DNA of 64,000 nucleotides, from positions 1 to 64,000 of the forward strand of contig LRSR01014085.1 of NCBI GenBank assembly GCA_001579985.1, read 5' to 3'. Every line of letters begins with the position of its first letter. Positions within the stretch are counted from its first letter, which is position 1. A model generated the notes under the pieces. The model ran no database searches, was not told the DNA's origin, and saw only the letters and a program-made list of their open reading frames with translations. This DNA comes from Hypsibius dujardini (lineage: Eukaryota; Tardigrada; Eutardigrada; Parachela; Hypsibiidae). This document shows, piece by piece, positions 1 to 10,759 of the stretch. The translations under genes were made by a program, and so were the position numbers.

Positions 1-920
1 GCAAGAAGCAATTATTTTCAGCTTCCAATATGTTTTTCCACAGAATTATTTTGGGTTTGCAAACTTTCATATTTTTATTATTACTTAACATACATCACGT
101 GACGTCATCAGGTCTCCTTATCCCATTTGGACAGTCTTTTGACATTTTCATTAGACGAATTTCGTCTGATTTACTAAATTTCGGACTTTTTGGATAGATA
201 TTCAGGTTATTAACACCCAAAACTCAGCGTTATAGTTAACCATGCGTAGCGAGATAGAAATTAGCAAAGATCTTCAAAAAAATTTCGTTTTGAAATGGGA
301 TGAACTTGGGTCGCCGTGTTTTCACACTTTTGCTTTTTGACTAGACACTGTAGACGAAAACGCTGCTTTTTGGGTGCAACGAATCTGCATAACTATGGAA
401 ACCGTCCAAAACGCAGCAAATCTAAAGAAATTCGTCACATAAAATGTTTGAAAGGATGTTCAAATGGGAGAAGAGGACCTGGTGACGTCATGTGACATTT
501 TAAAAATAAGTAAAAATGGGAAATATTTAGCCTCTAAATTTAGTTATAACTGTTTGAGACAGGTGAGTGGTCACTTCGCCAGACCGCGCCCCTTTCTTGT
601 ATCACTCTCTCATTCGCTTGTCCGCTAACCTTCACATTGCTCTAACTTTCCGACGAGCCGATAAATAGTGCTGCTCACCATTTAGTCTTAACTCTTCTTT
701 CCTTTACGTCTTCTTTCCTTTACGTTTTCCTTCTTATTCTTCGTGGTTTTATCGAATTTTTTCTCTTTCACAATTAATGTATGACCGTCACAACGGCCAG
801 GGTTCACCTTCGGTATCGATGATGCCAATAAGGATAAAGACCTTACTCCCCTAAACATTAACTTTCCCCCCCCCCCGTTGGAAAGAGTTATTGCAAAAGT
901 TTGCAAATTAACCGTAATCT
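1..920. other. Left-edge noncoding stretch
   Basis: I see no supported exon here. The sequence is AT-rich in its first half, and the open frames near 690-1100 on the minus strand come from the tandem array that follows. A homopolymer C run lies near 870. This stretch lies downstream of the minus-strand transporter. Confidence 0.5.
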
Positions 921-1070
921 GAGTGAACATTGTGAGTGAACATTGTGAGTGAACATTGTGAGTGAACATAGTGAGTGAACATTGTGAGTGAACATTGTGA
1001 GTGAACATAGTGAGTAAACATTGTGAGTGAACATTGTGAGTGAACATAGTGAGTGAACATAGTGAGTGGA
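921..1070. repeat. 13-bp minisatellite (GAGTGAACATTGT)
   Basis: About eleven head-to-tail copies of a 13-base unit GAGTGAACAT(T/A)GT. Because 13 is not a multiple of 3, all frames stay open and give false ORFs with a 13-residue period. The array sits about 100 bases past the stop codon of the minus-strand SLC17 gene, so it may lie in its 3' UTR. Confidence 0.9.
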
Positions 1071-1166
1071 GTTTGGAAAGGATATTCTGTGCCAACACGT
1101 TCGGCGACCTGTCATGAGTTTCAGGCTAAAACAAAGCGCAGGGTTCCCCTTAACAGTGATAGCGTT

Positions 1167-2969
1167 TTATTTTCCCTGGTTCACTGCTACGGTTTCTCCT
1201 TCACCATCGGGATAGTTCCACGGCTGAACATCGCCCGAAGCGAAAATGGCATACAAAATCGCTGTAAACATACGAATTCCCCCCGAGAGGTAGAAAATAA
1301 TCCGCCAATTAGCAATCGTCTGCCCGTCCGGTCCGGCGGTAATCAGGCCGACCGTGTAGGGCGACACGATTCCCGGAACATTGGCGAAGGTGTTGGATAC
1401 GGAAAAAATGGTCGACGCGTACACCAAGGAGAGGTCTAAGCCATTAACAATGAAGCTGGACTGTGTGAGGCCAGCGAAGCCGTTGCCGATGGTCAGGAGA
1501 GTGACGGCCGTCGCCCAGTCACAATCCACATAACCCACCGCGATCAACGCCGCGGTCGGTATCACATTGGCCAGGGTGTTGAACATCTTTCGGACATTGG
1601 TCGTGGACATGAGATTGCGATGCCGCAGGTAGTCCGACGCGTAGGCCGACGACAGTCCGAAGACCCATTGCGCCAAGTACGGCAATGCGGAGAATATTCC
1701 GTTAGCGGAGAGTTGGAAATTGAGAATGTTTCGCATGTAATTGGGGAGGTTGGTCTGGAGGGTGTAGGTGCCCCAGGTATGGCCGAAATGAGAGAGGAAG
1801 ATCGCCCACACCGGAAGGGCTGTTAAGATTCTTCGCCATGGAACGGAAACCATGGGACGCGCATCACCCCGGCGGACCCTTTTCGTGCTGCCCGTGATGA
1901 GGATCATCTCTGCGTCGGTGATGCTGGGATGTTCAGCGGGAGTGTTGTGCACGAAGAGTTGGAAGAAGACGAACCAGAGCCCGGTGATGCCGCTGTAGAC
2001 GTAGAAGATGCTCTCCCACCCGAGGTAGTCCCCGATGAAACCGGAAACGGCAAACACAATCACGTTCCCGATCGTGGAGCCGCAGTTAACCAAGGACGAC
2101 ATTCGTGTGCGTTCTCGGGAGGGACTCCATCTGGCGAGGAGGTGATGCATTGCCGGGTAGCATACGGCCTAGGAAACATACGGGAAGCACGTTATTTAAT
2201 AGCTTACTTACACATAATAATTACACATAATAATTACACATAATAATAATAATAATAATAATGAAATTAAATTAAATTAATAATCAGAGAACCCTTGGAT
2301 CCTTTCGGTTCCACTGAGAGAGTTCTGGGCAAGTTCAGCAACCGCCGACAGAGAAGTGTATAGAGTATCATTGTACCGTTGCAAGTCCTTCAACAATCCG
2401 CAGTGCTACCAGCGCTCCGTAGTGGTAAGTGGCTGCGACTGGAGAAAGGGCTGTCAAGATTCCCGCAATCAGAATTCCCAACCCGAACGGGAGCTTCCCG
2501 CCAAACCGTCTCGACAACCAACCCCCGGGAATTTGTCCTGCGATATAGCCGTAGAAGTACGATCCGAGGATGGTGCCCTGTACCTGGGAATCCCACGCAA
2601 ATCGGGGGCTCTGCAATTCAACGATTTGTCGGCATTATGACAGCGGTCCGCGTCAACGCAGTGATTTCTGGACAAAAAAAATGTAAAGGAAAAACCTTGC
2701 ATTGGTTTGTGCGGGAGCCTGGACAGCGTTGAGTCCTTCCGGTGCCGGACAAATGTCCTGTCTCAACGGAGAGGTGCCAGGAGGTTCAGTTGTTCCGTTC
2801 AATGAACTGGTCCAGTTTGTGGATGAGGAATTAGTGGCTGCCGGTCGAGCAGTCGGCTCTACCATTGCAACGATGGCAATTGAGAGGCATATTCTGAGCG
2901 TATAGATGTTGAATATCCCAATGCACAGGAGAAGGGTCATCCAGTGTCGTTTGCCCACACCTAATCCGA
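1167..2969 (-). CDS. SLC17-family MFS transporter, copy A
   Basis: A membrane transporter of the SLC17 family (sialin, vesicular glutamate and type I phosphate carriers), which move organic anions across lysosomal, vesicular or plasma membranes. Exons on the minus strand: about 2969-2696, 2608-2377, 2168-1167. The first ends in phase 2; the next junction is phase 0. Seen in order: GKRHWMTLLLCIGIFN and RICLSIAIVAMV (TM1), an extracellular loop rich in N-x-S/T sites, W-D-S-Q-x-Q-G, GSYFYGYIAGQIPGG (TM2), RIVEGLA, CYPAMHHLLARWSP with the following ERTR, then FIGDYLGWESIFYV and six further hydrophobic segments. The order and spacing match SLC17. No ATG precedes GKRHW in its exon, and a TCACAG acceptor lies just upstream, so the start codon is probably in a further 5' exon I did not find. 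It is the mirror paralogue of the transporter at 6432-9194. The substrate cannot be told from sequence. Confidence 0.9.
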
Positions 2970-4077
2970 CTGTGATAAGAACAAACGACAGTTCATAAGA
3001 CAGTTTAAGAACAAACGACAGTTTATACGACAGCTATTATAGTCAACGATACATTTTATATGAACATCATAAATTTAGGTAGCCGACTTCACTCCAGAGG
3101 CGAGCACTTACAGAGCCATTGATTTCGTATTTTGCCTTGCCGCGAGGACGCTGAAGGTTCGTGTATAGCCCCATCCACACTCTCCGAAATTTCAAAAGTT
3201 GTAGTTCCCATATTCGTAAGAGAAAGCAAAAATTAAATACAGGCGAAGCTGAACGGAATTGCAGTTTACACTGCGTTATTCCGGGATCAAAGTCTCCCGT
3301 GGAGTGAGACTGTATGTTTCCATAAAGGGCACGATCGAGTAATATTGGCTGCTTCGTGTGTGACCGAACTACGGCTCGCTGGTCTTTGCCCTTTCTGGTA
3401 CCGGTCATACGGCCAGACAATGGTCCCTGGTACCACTCATACGGCCAGAGAATGGTTCATGCGTGAGCGACCTAAATCACGGTTAAGTAATCACTCGGGG
3501 TTTGAGATAAAAACGTTCTAATTATTACACGCTCTACACTAATGCCCGATAATAAACCTGCTTGTGTAACCGATATTGCAACCTTGTTAAAGATGCTTGT
3601 ATTAGTAATTTCGAAGGAGAAAAGTTTGGCAGGAATTATTAACGCTGCCGCTGGGCCGTTGAGGTTAGTTAGCGGTATCTCGACTAGATTTTCGGCAGGA
3701 GAAAAAAATTAACACATTTTAAAACAAATATAAAAAACGTGTTCAGGATCCAACAAATCCATAACATCGTAATAAAATGCCAGCTCTTGTTAGAATAATT
3801 CAGCGCATAGCGTAAAGTGGACGACCAATTGAAATGGTAAAACGGCAAAGGCACGTCGAAATCCCTTCTCTACACAGTTGGTGAGGTCTTCCATCATCAG
3901 TTCAAGGTCCAGCTTCTCGTCCTATTCCTCCACCTTGTCATCGTTGTCAGCGTTGGCGCTCAGAGAACTCGACGTCGACCCATGACAGATAGTGGGTGAG
4001 TGGCTTGCCAAATCCGAGCCACCAGCAATGAATATGATCCTATTGTCGGTCGGATGCCGCAACAGGAATGTACGTCA
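2970..4077. other. Spacer between transporter A and lectin A
   Basis: About 1.1 kb without a supported exon. A short ORF at 3067-3420 (minus) has no recognisable motif. The missing 5' exon of transporter A would be expected here, but no convincing ATG plus donor stands out. Confidence 0.4.
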
Positions 4078-4725
4078 CTATGAATGGAAAATCCGGCGTC
4101 CCTCTTGCTGCAACCTCCAGACGGCTCTGCCCTCGCTGTCGTACATGAACAGCTAACCATTCACATCTATGGTCAAGGCCTTCGGGTGGTCGCTGAGAAA
4201 CCGAGTGGCTGAGGTCCAGATGACCCTGTCGTCGCACGTTCGACGGAGGACCGCGTCACCGTCTGCCTGCATCACCAATTTATATTGGCGGTCTGCTTGC
4301 CGGACTAGAGGGTCTGGTTGATTTGAAGACTCTCTTCCGAGTTCAGAATTGTGCACCGAAACAGACTCCCTGATGGGTCCTGCCGAGGTTCCTGCCGAGG
4401 TTCCACCGGGAGGAGAAGATGTAAGCAGGGTGGGTGGGCCACGGCGACAGTAGTCGTTGGCCTTGACGCCGGAGCTGCTGCTTTCCCATCCGAGTGCGCA
4501 TTTGCGGATCAGAACGGGGTCTTCGCCGTGTTCGCAGTTGTAGAGGGCGTTGTCTCGGATGGCAGGACGACCGCCGCCATGCTGGTCCTTCGAGGCATCA
4601 CAGAACCGGGAAATGATGGAGCCGCAGAGTCTCCAGGGGGACTGGAAGCAGCCACCGTACACGGAGGCTGCAGTGCCGAGCAGAACCAGCATCGCGAGAT
4701 CAACAATACCGTGCGACTTCACCAT
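4078..4725 (-). CDS. Secreted bulb-type (B_lectin) lectin, copy A, with internal TAG
   Basis: Likely a secreted sugar-binding protein. The start at 4725 gives MVKSHGIVDLAMLVLLGTAA, a good signal peptide followed by a Cys-rich segment and a Gly/Ser/Thr linker. The lectin part carries two beta-prism repeats: YKLVMQADGDAVLRRTCDDR then VIWTSAT, and KALTIDVNG then LFMYDSEGRAVW. These resemble the QxDxNxVxY and V-W motifs of monocot mannose-binding (bulb-type) lectins. A TAG at 4153-4155 falls exactly between VNG and LFMY; the frame then stays open to a second TAG at 4078-4080. Read strictly, the protein ends after 190 residues inside the second repeat. The gene could be a recent pseudogene, a truncated but working lectin, or carry a base-call error. 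Its paralogue at 5207-5601 has no stop at the equivalent site. Confidence 0.65.
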
Positions 4726-5206
4726 GTCTGTGAATCTGGATGCTTTGATTGAATTAAGAATAGTCAATTGGGAACTAATTACACCTGAGAGCTGCTCAAG
4801 TGTTAGGCTTGATGCTGGAGCTTTCAAGACCGCATACTACATATACCTGCATGGTACCCTTCCGTGGTTCTTTATCTCTTCATTCCTGCCGGCGAATAAA
4901 AATTTGTGAAAATAAAACATTTCATCATTTGTTCTGTTAATCCAGTGGGCGATGTCGGTTGACTTCATAGCGACGGCTGTTCTTCTGGACCATGAGCTTA
5001 TTGTATTATTATTCATCATCCCTGCGTAAATTAAGCAGATTTCGTTTACAGTCACGTCAGCACCCAATCCTCGGCCCTTGCCGATGTAAGTGTATAATGC
5101 TACAACAAATGTTCTCACATTCTCTTTCCAATTTAGTTTCCATAAACTGCCCTTTCTTGTAAATTCGTAATTTTCATTTCAAACGCGTACTATAATTTCC
5201 CTTCAG
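4726..5206. other. Centre of the inverted duplication
   Basis: This is the spacer between the two head-to-head lectin genes and so the axis of the 1.1-9.2 kb mirror arrangement. It should hold a shared or back-to-back promoter region. A minus-strand ORF (4837-5118) is open here but shows no motif I recognise. I could not identify a signal-peptide exon for lectin B in it. Confidence 0.4.
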
Positions 5207-5601
5207 TTAACCCATATTGTCGTGGTTCTCACGGTAGCCGGCGTAATGGCTTCTCCGACCATGAGAAAGCAACTAAGAGTGAGGGAACCCTGCGTGCCGG
5301 GCAGTCCCTGTACTCGGACAACGGACACGCCAGACTGGACCTGCAGGGGGACGGGAACCTCGTCATCCACCGCACCTGCGACAGTGAGCCGATCTGGGAC
5401 GCCGGAAGCTACCTCTACAAGGACCAACCACCGACGGAGCTACGCATGCAAGCCGACGGTGATCTAGTCATGAGCACCGCATCCGGTGAGGTAGTGTGGC
5501 GGTCATTCACCGGTCATAACACCGATTTTACGGATGCTCTGGCGAAGGTCCACGTGGACGCCTCACTAAGAACGGACCGCGTGTGTGGGGCGCTCTTCTA
5601 G
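5207..5601 (+). CDS. Bulb-type lectin, copy B (3' exon)
   Basis: Terminal exon of a second bulb-type lectin. A CCTTCAG acceptor at 5206 opens a frame reading NPYCRGSHGSRRNG, then the lectin core SLYSDNGHARLDLQGDGNLV, RTCDSEPIWD and LRMQADGDLV followed by GEVVWRS. Two copies of the Q-x-D-x-N/D-x-V pattern, each followed by an (I/V)W, mark beta-prism II repeats; QGDGNLVIH is close to the classic mannose-binding site. It aligns well with copy A (RTCD and the V-W motifs at the same spacing). The frame ends at TAG 5599-5601, and its last dozen residues (TDRVCGALF) are encoded by the first unit of the 31-bp minisatellite that follows. The upstream exon with signal peptide was not found. Bulb-type lectins are uncommon in animals. 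Confidence 0.7.
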
Positions 5602-5781
5602 AACGGACCGCATGTGTGGGGCGCTCTTCTAGAACGGACCGCATGTGTGGGGCGCTCTTTAAGAACGGACCGCGTGTGTGGGGCGCTCTTCTAGAACGGA
5701 CCGCATGTGTGGGGCGCTCTTCTAGAACGGACCGCGTGTGTGGGGCGCTCTTCTAGAACGGACCGCATGTGTGGGGAACGC
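5567..5781. repeat. 31-bp minisatellite
   Basis: About seven tandem copies of a 31-base unit containing AGAACGGACCGC(A/G)TGTGTGG followed by GGCGCTCTTCT. The first unit is in frame with the lectin B reading frame and supplies its stop codon; the rest would be 3' UTR or spacer. Confidence 0.9.
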
Positions 5782-6431
5782 GAGAATCGCGCAGTGCGGA
5801 TTACGAAGTGACTTGGTGCCAGGGTGAGGATTCGACTACAACGACCACGGATCAGTTGATATTGACAGGACCCCTTGTGATTGACTACATTTACTTCAAG
5901 GGTAACTTAACTGACTAATTTAAATACTTTGTTTCTATCGAGAGATTTGAAACGAGTGGAATAAATTAGCATTTTTTATTCATGAACACTGACCGGTATT
6001 TTTTCAGCCGATCCTGCTACATTTAGCCGCAATGACACACAGTCCTAATTTAATGTATATGTACTTCGCCTTCTGCAAGCCTGAAAACTATAGAAACCAA
6101 TCCCAGGAAGTACTTTAAAGTCTGGTTTCAGATAAAAACTTTTAGTGCAGCTTAATTGCGAAAGTCTTGGCGATAGCATTTTAATGGATCGGAGGCGAGC
6201 GCGAACTGCAGTGACGGAAGAAGCTTGGCTGTCCGCGTTGACGGGTTCTATTGCGAAAGGAAGGCAAGAGTTCTCCTGCGCACTGCGATTCCTCACATTT
6301 ATTTTCCATTTGCACGCACAACACGATTATTGTTGGCGAGATCAATGCAAATATCGACAGTACCGGGACGTCTACGATAGTTTCGGGACTTCTACAAGAA
6401 TATCGGGACTTCGAGTTCTTGTGCCGTTGGA
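5782..6431. other. Spacer between lectin B and transporter B
   Basis: No supported exon. It should contain the promoter and 5' UTR of transporter B. Two overlapping ORFs (6145-6507 and 6251-6550) run into the first transporter exon in other frames and show no motif. Confidence 0.4.
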
Positions 6432-9194
6432 ATGGGGTTCATCCGAGGGGAATATGGTGCCCTTCCCGTCGAGAAAGAGTCCCGTGTCGGGAAACGTCAC
6501 TGGCTGATTCTCCTGGGTTTCTTCGGCTGCTTCAATATTTACACAATTAGAATCTGCCTGTCAATTGCCATAGTTGCAATGGTGGCACCACCCACGTCAG
6601 TGGATGTGAACGCCTTCCCACATTACAACGGCAACACCTCAATTCAGACCTCCAATGAAACAAACCAGTCTGAAATATCAACAGACACGTGTCCGGAACC
6701 GGAAGGATTCCCGCAGACTGGAATTGTGAAAGCGAATATTTCAACAGGAAAGTTGGTACGTGCGCTATCTATTACGGGCAATTCACACGGTCAGGGGCAA
6801 TACAATAAGCGACAAAGTTTAATCTAATGGAGGGTCCCGGAAATGGGCAAAAGGGGCGGGGCAGGGGTAATACTTGCACAATCAGCCAATCAACTCTGTT
6901 CTGATTGCTCCGGAGCTCCGCTGGTTGATTGGTCGATTGTTTAAGTATTACCCCTGCCCCGCCCCTTTGGCCCATTTCCGGGACCCTCTATTAGATTAAA
7001 TTCTGTCGCTTACTGTACACACGATCACTGGTGCGATTCTTCGTAGAGTCCGCAGTTTGAGTGGGATACGAAGACCCAAGGCCTCATACTGGGCTCCTAC
7101 TTTTACGGCTATATCTTCACACAACTTGCCGGTGGATGGCTCGCACGACGGTACGGCGGCAAGCACCCGATGGGACTGGGCATTTTTATCGCCGGCATTT
7201 TAACCCTTCTCACGCCGGTAGCCGCCAACGTTCATTACGGCTTGCTGATCGCACTCCGAGTAGCAGAAGGCCTGGCTTCAGTAAGCGCAATTTCCATTAA
7301 TCGACCGTGAGACTGCAACACTCGTATGACAACTCACATATATGTAAAAAGGAACGTTCACAACCTTTTCGATAAAAAATGGTGCGGTACGAGTATTTTT
7401 CTAAAAATCATTGAAAAAGAACGATGTTTAGCTATTGAAACATTTTTTATTCTATTGCTTTGGTTTACCCGTTAACGCACAAGATCGTCGAATGACCACA
7501 CGGCGCCCTCCGAATTTTCACGCAAAGATGGTTCGACTGATTTCCCCAAAGGCAACTGATTTTGAAAGTTGGTCTGTTGGCTGAAATTTATAGATTATGA
7601 TTTTGTCATTTGTTGCTTGACCGACGTCCGGTAGAAATGATCAAATTTAAACATTTTTTGCTTTTTCTGATTGAAATAAGTCTCTGAAGGCTGTAAGCTG
7701 GCCAAAGTTTATAAAAATACGTATTTTTTGCATTCCTTAAGTTGATTATCTATTGATAATCTCCAAAAATAATTATCTGAGTCGTATTACTGACCGGCAC
7801 GCGCATGGCCGGTGGTCAAAGAAGGAGTTCGAATTTTGTAAAAAAATCAATAAAACATACAAATATGAAATCGATTGATTGATTGATTGATTGATGTTTT
7901 CATCAAACATGGTGCAGATCCGATGAGTTTTCCTCGGCAGATTTTTGTCTCACCCGACGATGGACAGTAGTCAGTTTTATCAAAGTCGCCAAAAAAATGA
8001 AAATTAATTTTTTTGCTTAATTGAATGTTGCGTAAGCAAAAAATACACTCAAATCGGGTCCGATCTGGTACCGGCGTTAATGGGTTAACGGCCGGTCTCC
8101 GAATTAAACTTTTCTTGTAGTAGTAATAGCAATTTAGTACCGTACCAGTATGAGTATTTCACACGAGTTCACAATTGAACCCCGCCTTCGATTGACAGGG
8201 CTTCTGTTACCCGGCACTGAACCAGCTCATCTCCCGCTGGAGTCCCGCCGCGGAACGTACCCGCGCTTCCGCCATCGTCAACGCCGGCAACCCCGCGGGT
8301 ATGATCGTAGTCCTCGCCGTGTCCGGCTACCTGGGCGACTCCTTCGGCTGGGAAAGCATCTACTACGTGTTCGGAGGCATATCGAGTCTGTGGTTTGTTT
8401 GCTGGCAGCTGTTCGTCTACAACTCCCCCGAAGACCATCCGACCATCAGGGAAGCGGAACGACGCCTGATCAGCGGCAGTCCTTCCAACACCACAACTGC
8501 ATGTGAATTAGATACGGACGAGCTGAATGAACAAAAACCGCCGGAAATACCATGGAAAAGTATCTTCACATCGAGTGCGGTTTGGGCGATGGTCTTCTCC
8601 CATATCGGCCAGAACTGGGGCAACTACACGCTGCTCGCGCAACTTCCGACGTACCTCAAGAACATCCTGAAATTCAACCTCTCCTCCAACGGAGTATTCT
8701 CCGCGTTGCCGTATCTGGTGTTCGGGGTGTTCAGCATCACGTCGGGCTACGTGTCCGATCACCTCCGACAACGCAAGCTAATGTCCACTACGAACGTTCG
8801 CAAGCTCTTCAACACCCTGGGCAATGCGGTCCCGGCTGTGGCCTTGATCGCGATGGGGTACGCGGGATGTGATTGGGTCGCCGCGGTGGCGCTGCTGACG
8901 CTGGCCACCGGATTCTCCGGCATGACCTCGTCCAGCTTCCAAGTCAACGCGTTGGACCTCTCCCCGGCCTTTGCGTCGATCATTTACGGGTTTTCGAATA
9001 CGATTTCAAATCTGCCCGGATTCATCTCGCCCTATGTGGTGGGGGTGATAACGGCCGGTCCGTCGGGGCAGTCACTGTTTAATTGGAAGATTGTTTTCTT
9101 CATTTCCGGTGCGATTCGAGTGGTGACGTTGGTTGTTTATGCGATTTGGGGATCGGGGGAGGTCGCCACTTGGAATCAGGGAAAGAAGAAATAA
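6432..9194 (+). CDS. SLC17-family MFS transporter, copy B
   Basis: Organic-anion transporter of the SLC17 family, paralogous to the minus-strand copy at 1167-2969. Exons 6432-6755, 7056-7280 and 8199-9194, all phase 0, total 514 residues, a normal SLC17 length. The start ATG at 6432 gives MGFIRGEYGALPVEKESRVG ahead of KRHW. TM1 (FNIYTIRICLSIAIVAMV) is followed by a loop with several N-glycosylation sites; exon 2 holds F-E-W-D-T-K-T-Q-G and GSYFYGYIFTQLAGGWLARR; the exon 2-3 junction restores RVAEGLASGFCYPALNQ then LISRWSP and ERTR. Exon 3 carries the remaining membrane segments, including YLGDSFGWESIYYVFGG. Intron 1 contains a palindromic MITE-like element (6806-7012). The exon boundaries match copy A, so the pair arose by duplication after these introns existed. 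Transport substrate unknown. Confidence 0.93.
6806..7012. mobile_element. Palindromic MITE-like element in SLC17 intron
   Basis: A 207-base near-perfect inverted repeat with arms of about 75 bases. The left arm starts TAAGCGACA and contains GGGTCCCGGAAATGGGC then GGGGCGGGGCAGGGG; the right arm is its reverse complement and ends TGTCGCTTA. The loop holds AATCAGCCAATCAAC-like sequence. It has no coding capacity. Structure and size fit a non-autonomous DNA transposon (MITE); the superfamily is not assigned. Confidence 0.85.
7281..8198. other. Intron 2 of transporter B
   Basis: Longer than most introns in this window (918 bases), AT-rich, with a short GATT-repeat run at about 7873-7893. No exon-like sequence seen. 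The acceptor ATTGACAG at 8198 is fixed by homology to copy A. Confidence 0.6.
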
Positions 9195-9642
9195 GCGATT
9201 AGTAATATTCTGTGATCGAGCGTTTTTTTCGATGAAATCCGTCTTCAAGAGCAGGGAAAGAACTCGCGATCAACAACATAAAATAAGCGCCACAGTGTTA
9301 TGACAGTACTTAATTACAAGAAACAGAAAACGCACACTCAGTAAAAATGATCACTAACTACGCGAACGCGAGCTTTAGACAAAGAACGACCTATATACAG
9401 GGAATAGGAACGGAACGCCTAGATACGGAACGCTCAGAACAACGGCACGAATTGATATAGCTCGATTGCTTGATTGCCTTAACAGACTAAATGGATTTTG
9501 AATGTTAAATACTCACTCACTCGTATTATAAGTGTTTAAATAAATTACATTGTAGCAGAGTTTCATTATTGTCTCCTTTTCTTCCATTTTGTTGGCAGTA
9601 AAGTGGAATCTGAACTTCGTGTAGCCTTACAAGACGGCGGAA
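9195..9642. other. Spacer between transporter B and AK6
   Basis: Convergence of the transporter 3' UTR and the AK6 5' region. AATAAA-like motifs occur near 9539. Nothing else is recognised. Confidence 0.5.
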
Positions 9643-10485
9643 ATGGCACGGAGAGAGATTCCGAATTTGATCGTTTGCGGCACACCGGGAACTGGTAAGA
9701 CGTCTTTAGCGCACAAATTGGCAAGTCAGTCCGGGTTGAAGCACATCGATCTGAGCAAATACGCCGTTGAACATAATCTGGTGGACGGATGGGACGAAGT
9801 TCTGAATTGCGCCGTCCTCGATGAGGATAAGGTGAGAGAACGTGAGATTAGCTCAGCCGGACAAGCTCGCATGAACGTAATAGGTTGATTGCTTGATTGG
9901 TTGATACAGTGTATGCGTGTCGCGGTTTGACTGTCCCTGCTACCTCTCGCTGATTCATTGATTAGAATGTGCTCTTTTCAATTTTACTTGCAGGTGGTGG
10001 ACCATTTGGAAAGTTGCCTCCCGGATGGTGGATACATTCTCGATTATCATGGCTGCGATTTTTTCCCGCAGGAACTCATTGATACGGTGGTGGTCCTTCG
10101 CACTGAAAACTCAGTTTTATACGACCGTCTCAAAGCAAGGTGTGATCTGTGATTGATTGATTGATTTTAGGCGGTCAGAGTTCGGACCAAACGCAATGGC
10201 CCAAGTTTGGACCACTGTTCAGGATATAACAGCTGATGCGAACGAATTAGACCTATAGGTGGCGCTGCTTAACCGTTTTCTTTCCGCAGAGGCTACCCGG
10301 AAGCGAAAATCTCAAACAACATGGAATGTGAAATCTTCCAGACTATTCTCGACGAAGCACGAGAATCCTACGAAGAGGATATCATTATGGAACTGTCCAG
10401 CAATACTCCCGAGGAGCAAGATGCGAATGCTGAGAAGCTCGTCTCTTGGATTGCTGACTGGAAGAACGATAAACTGAAAAAATAA
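9643..10485 (+). CDS. AK6: Adenylate kinase 6 (AK6/hCINAP/Fap7)
   Basis: Small nuclear NTPase and adenylate kinase that helps cleave pre-18S rRNA during 40S ribosome maturation (the yeast homologue is Fap7). Exons 9643-9831, 9994-10139 and 10290-10485 join cleanly to 176 residues, close to the family length. The Walker A loop GTPGTGKT is at residues 13-20. [18 protein letters not shown] matches the NMP-binding region; [20 protein letters not shown] matches the conserved D-x-H-G-C-D-x-F-P-x-R/E-x-x-D core; [20 protein letters not shown] is the family's R-G-Y-x-x-x-K-I-x-x-N-x-x-x-E-I-F signature. The Gly-Tyr part is completed across the last intron. An AATAAA lies at about 10542, some 57 bases past the stop. 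Identification is very secure. Confidence 0.97.
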
Positions 10486-10644
10486 CAGCATGCCGTATTG
10501 CAAAACATTTCCTCACCTATTTTTTGTTGCCGTTTTTAAAAAATAAAACATTACCGCCGTAATTAGATCCAATAAAAGATCTTGTGCTTACGTTTACTTA
10601 CTTGGGATCAGTCAGAGTAGTTACCGCAACAGTCATCGGAATCG

Positions 10645-10741
10645 TGCACACAAGACAGCGCTACCGAGTTAAGCCATTTAGCTCGTTGAGTGCGCATTAA
10701 CCGAGGTAAATGGCTTGACTCGGGTAGTGCTATCTTGTGGC
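10645..10741. mobile_element. Short inverted-repeat element, diverged copy
   Basis: About 100 bases with arms ACCGAGTTAAGCCATTTAGC and GGTAAATGGCTTGACTCGG, flanked by CACACAAGACAGCG and TATCTTGTGGCCACG. It is a diverged member of the family seen at 38233-38346 and 43995-44119 (shared core CCGAGTTAAGCCATT and the CCACGT end). Confidence 0.65.
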
Positions 10742-10759
10742 CACGTCTGTAGTCTGTCA

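Noticed and set aside
1053-2243. Plus-strand ORFs opposite the SLC17 copy A exons
   Set aside because: Antisense shadows of a well-supported coding exon.
4837-5118. Minus ORF (93 codons) between the two lectins as a separate gene
   Set aside because: No recognisable motif, and it sits where the promoters of the two lectin genes are expected.
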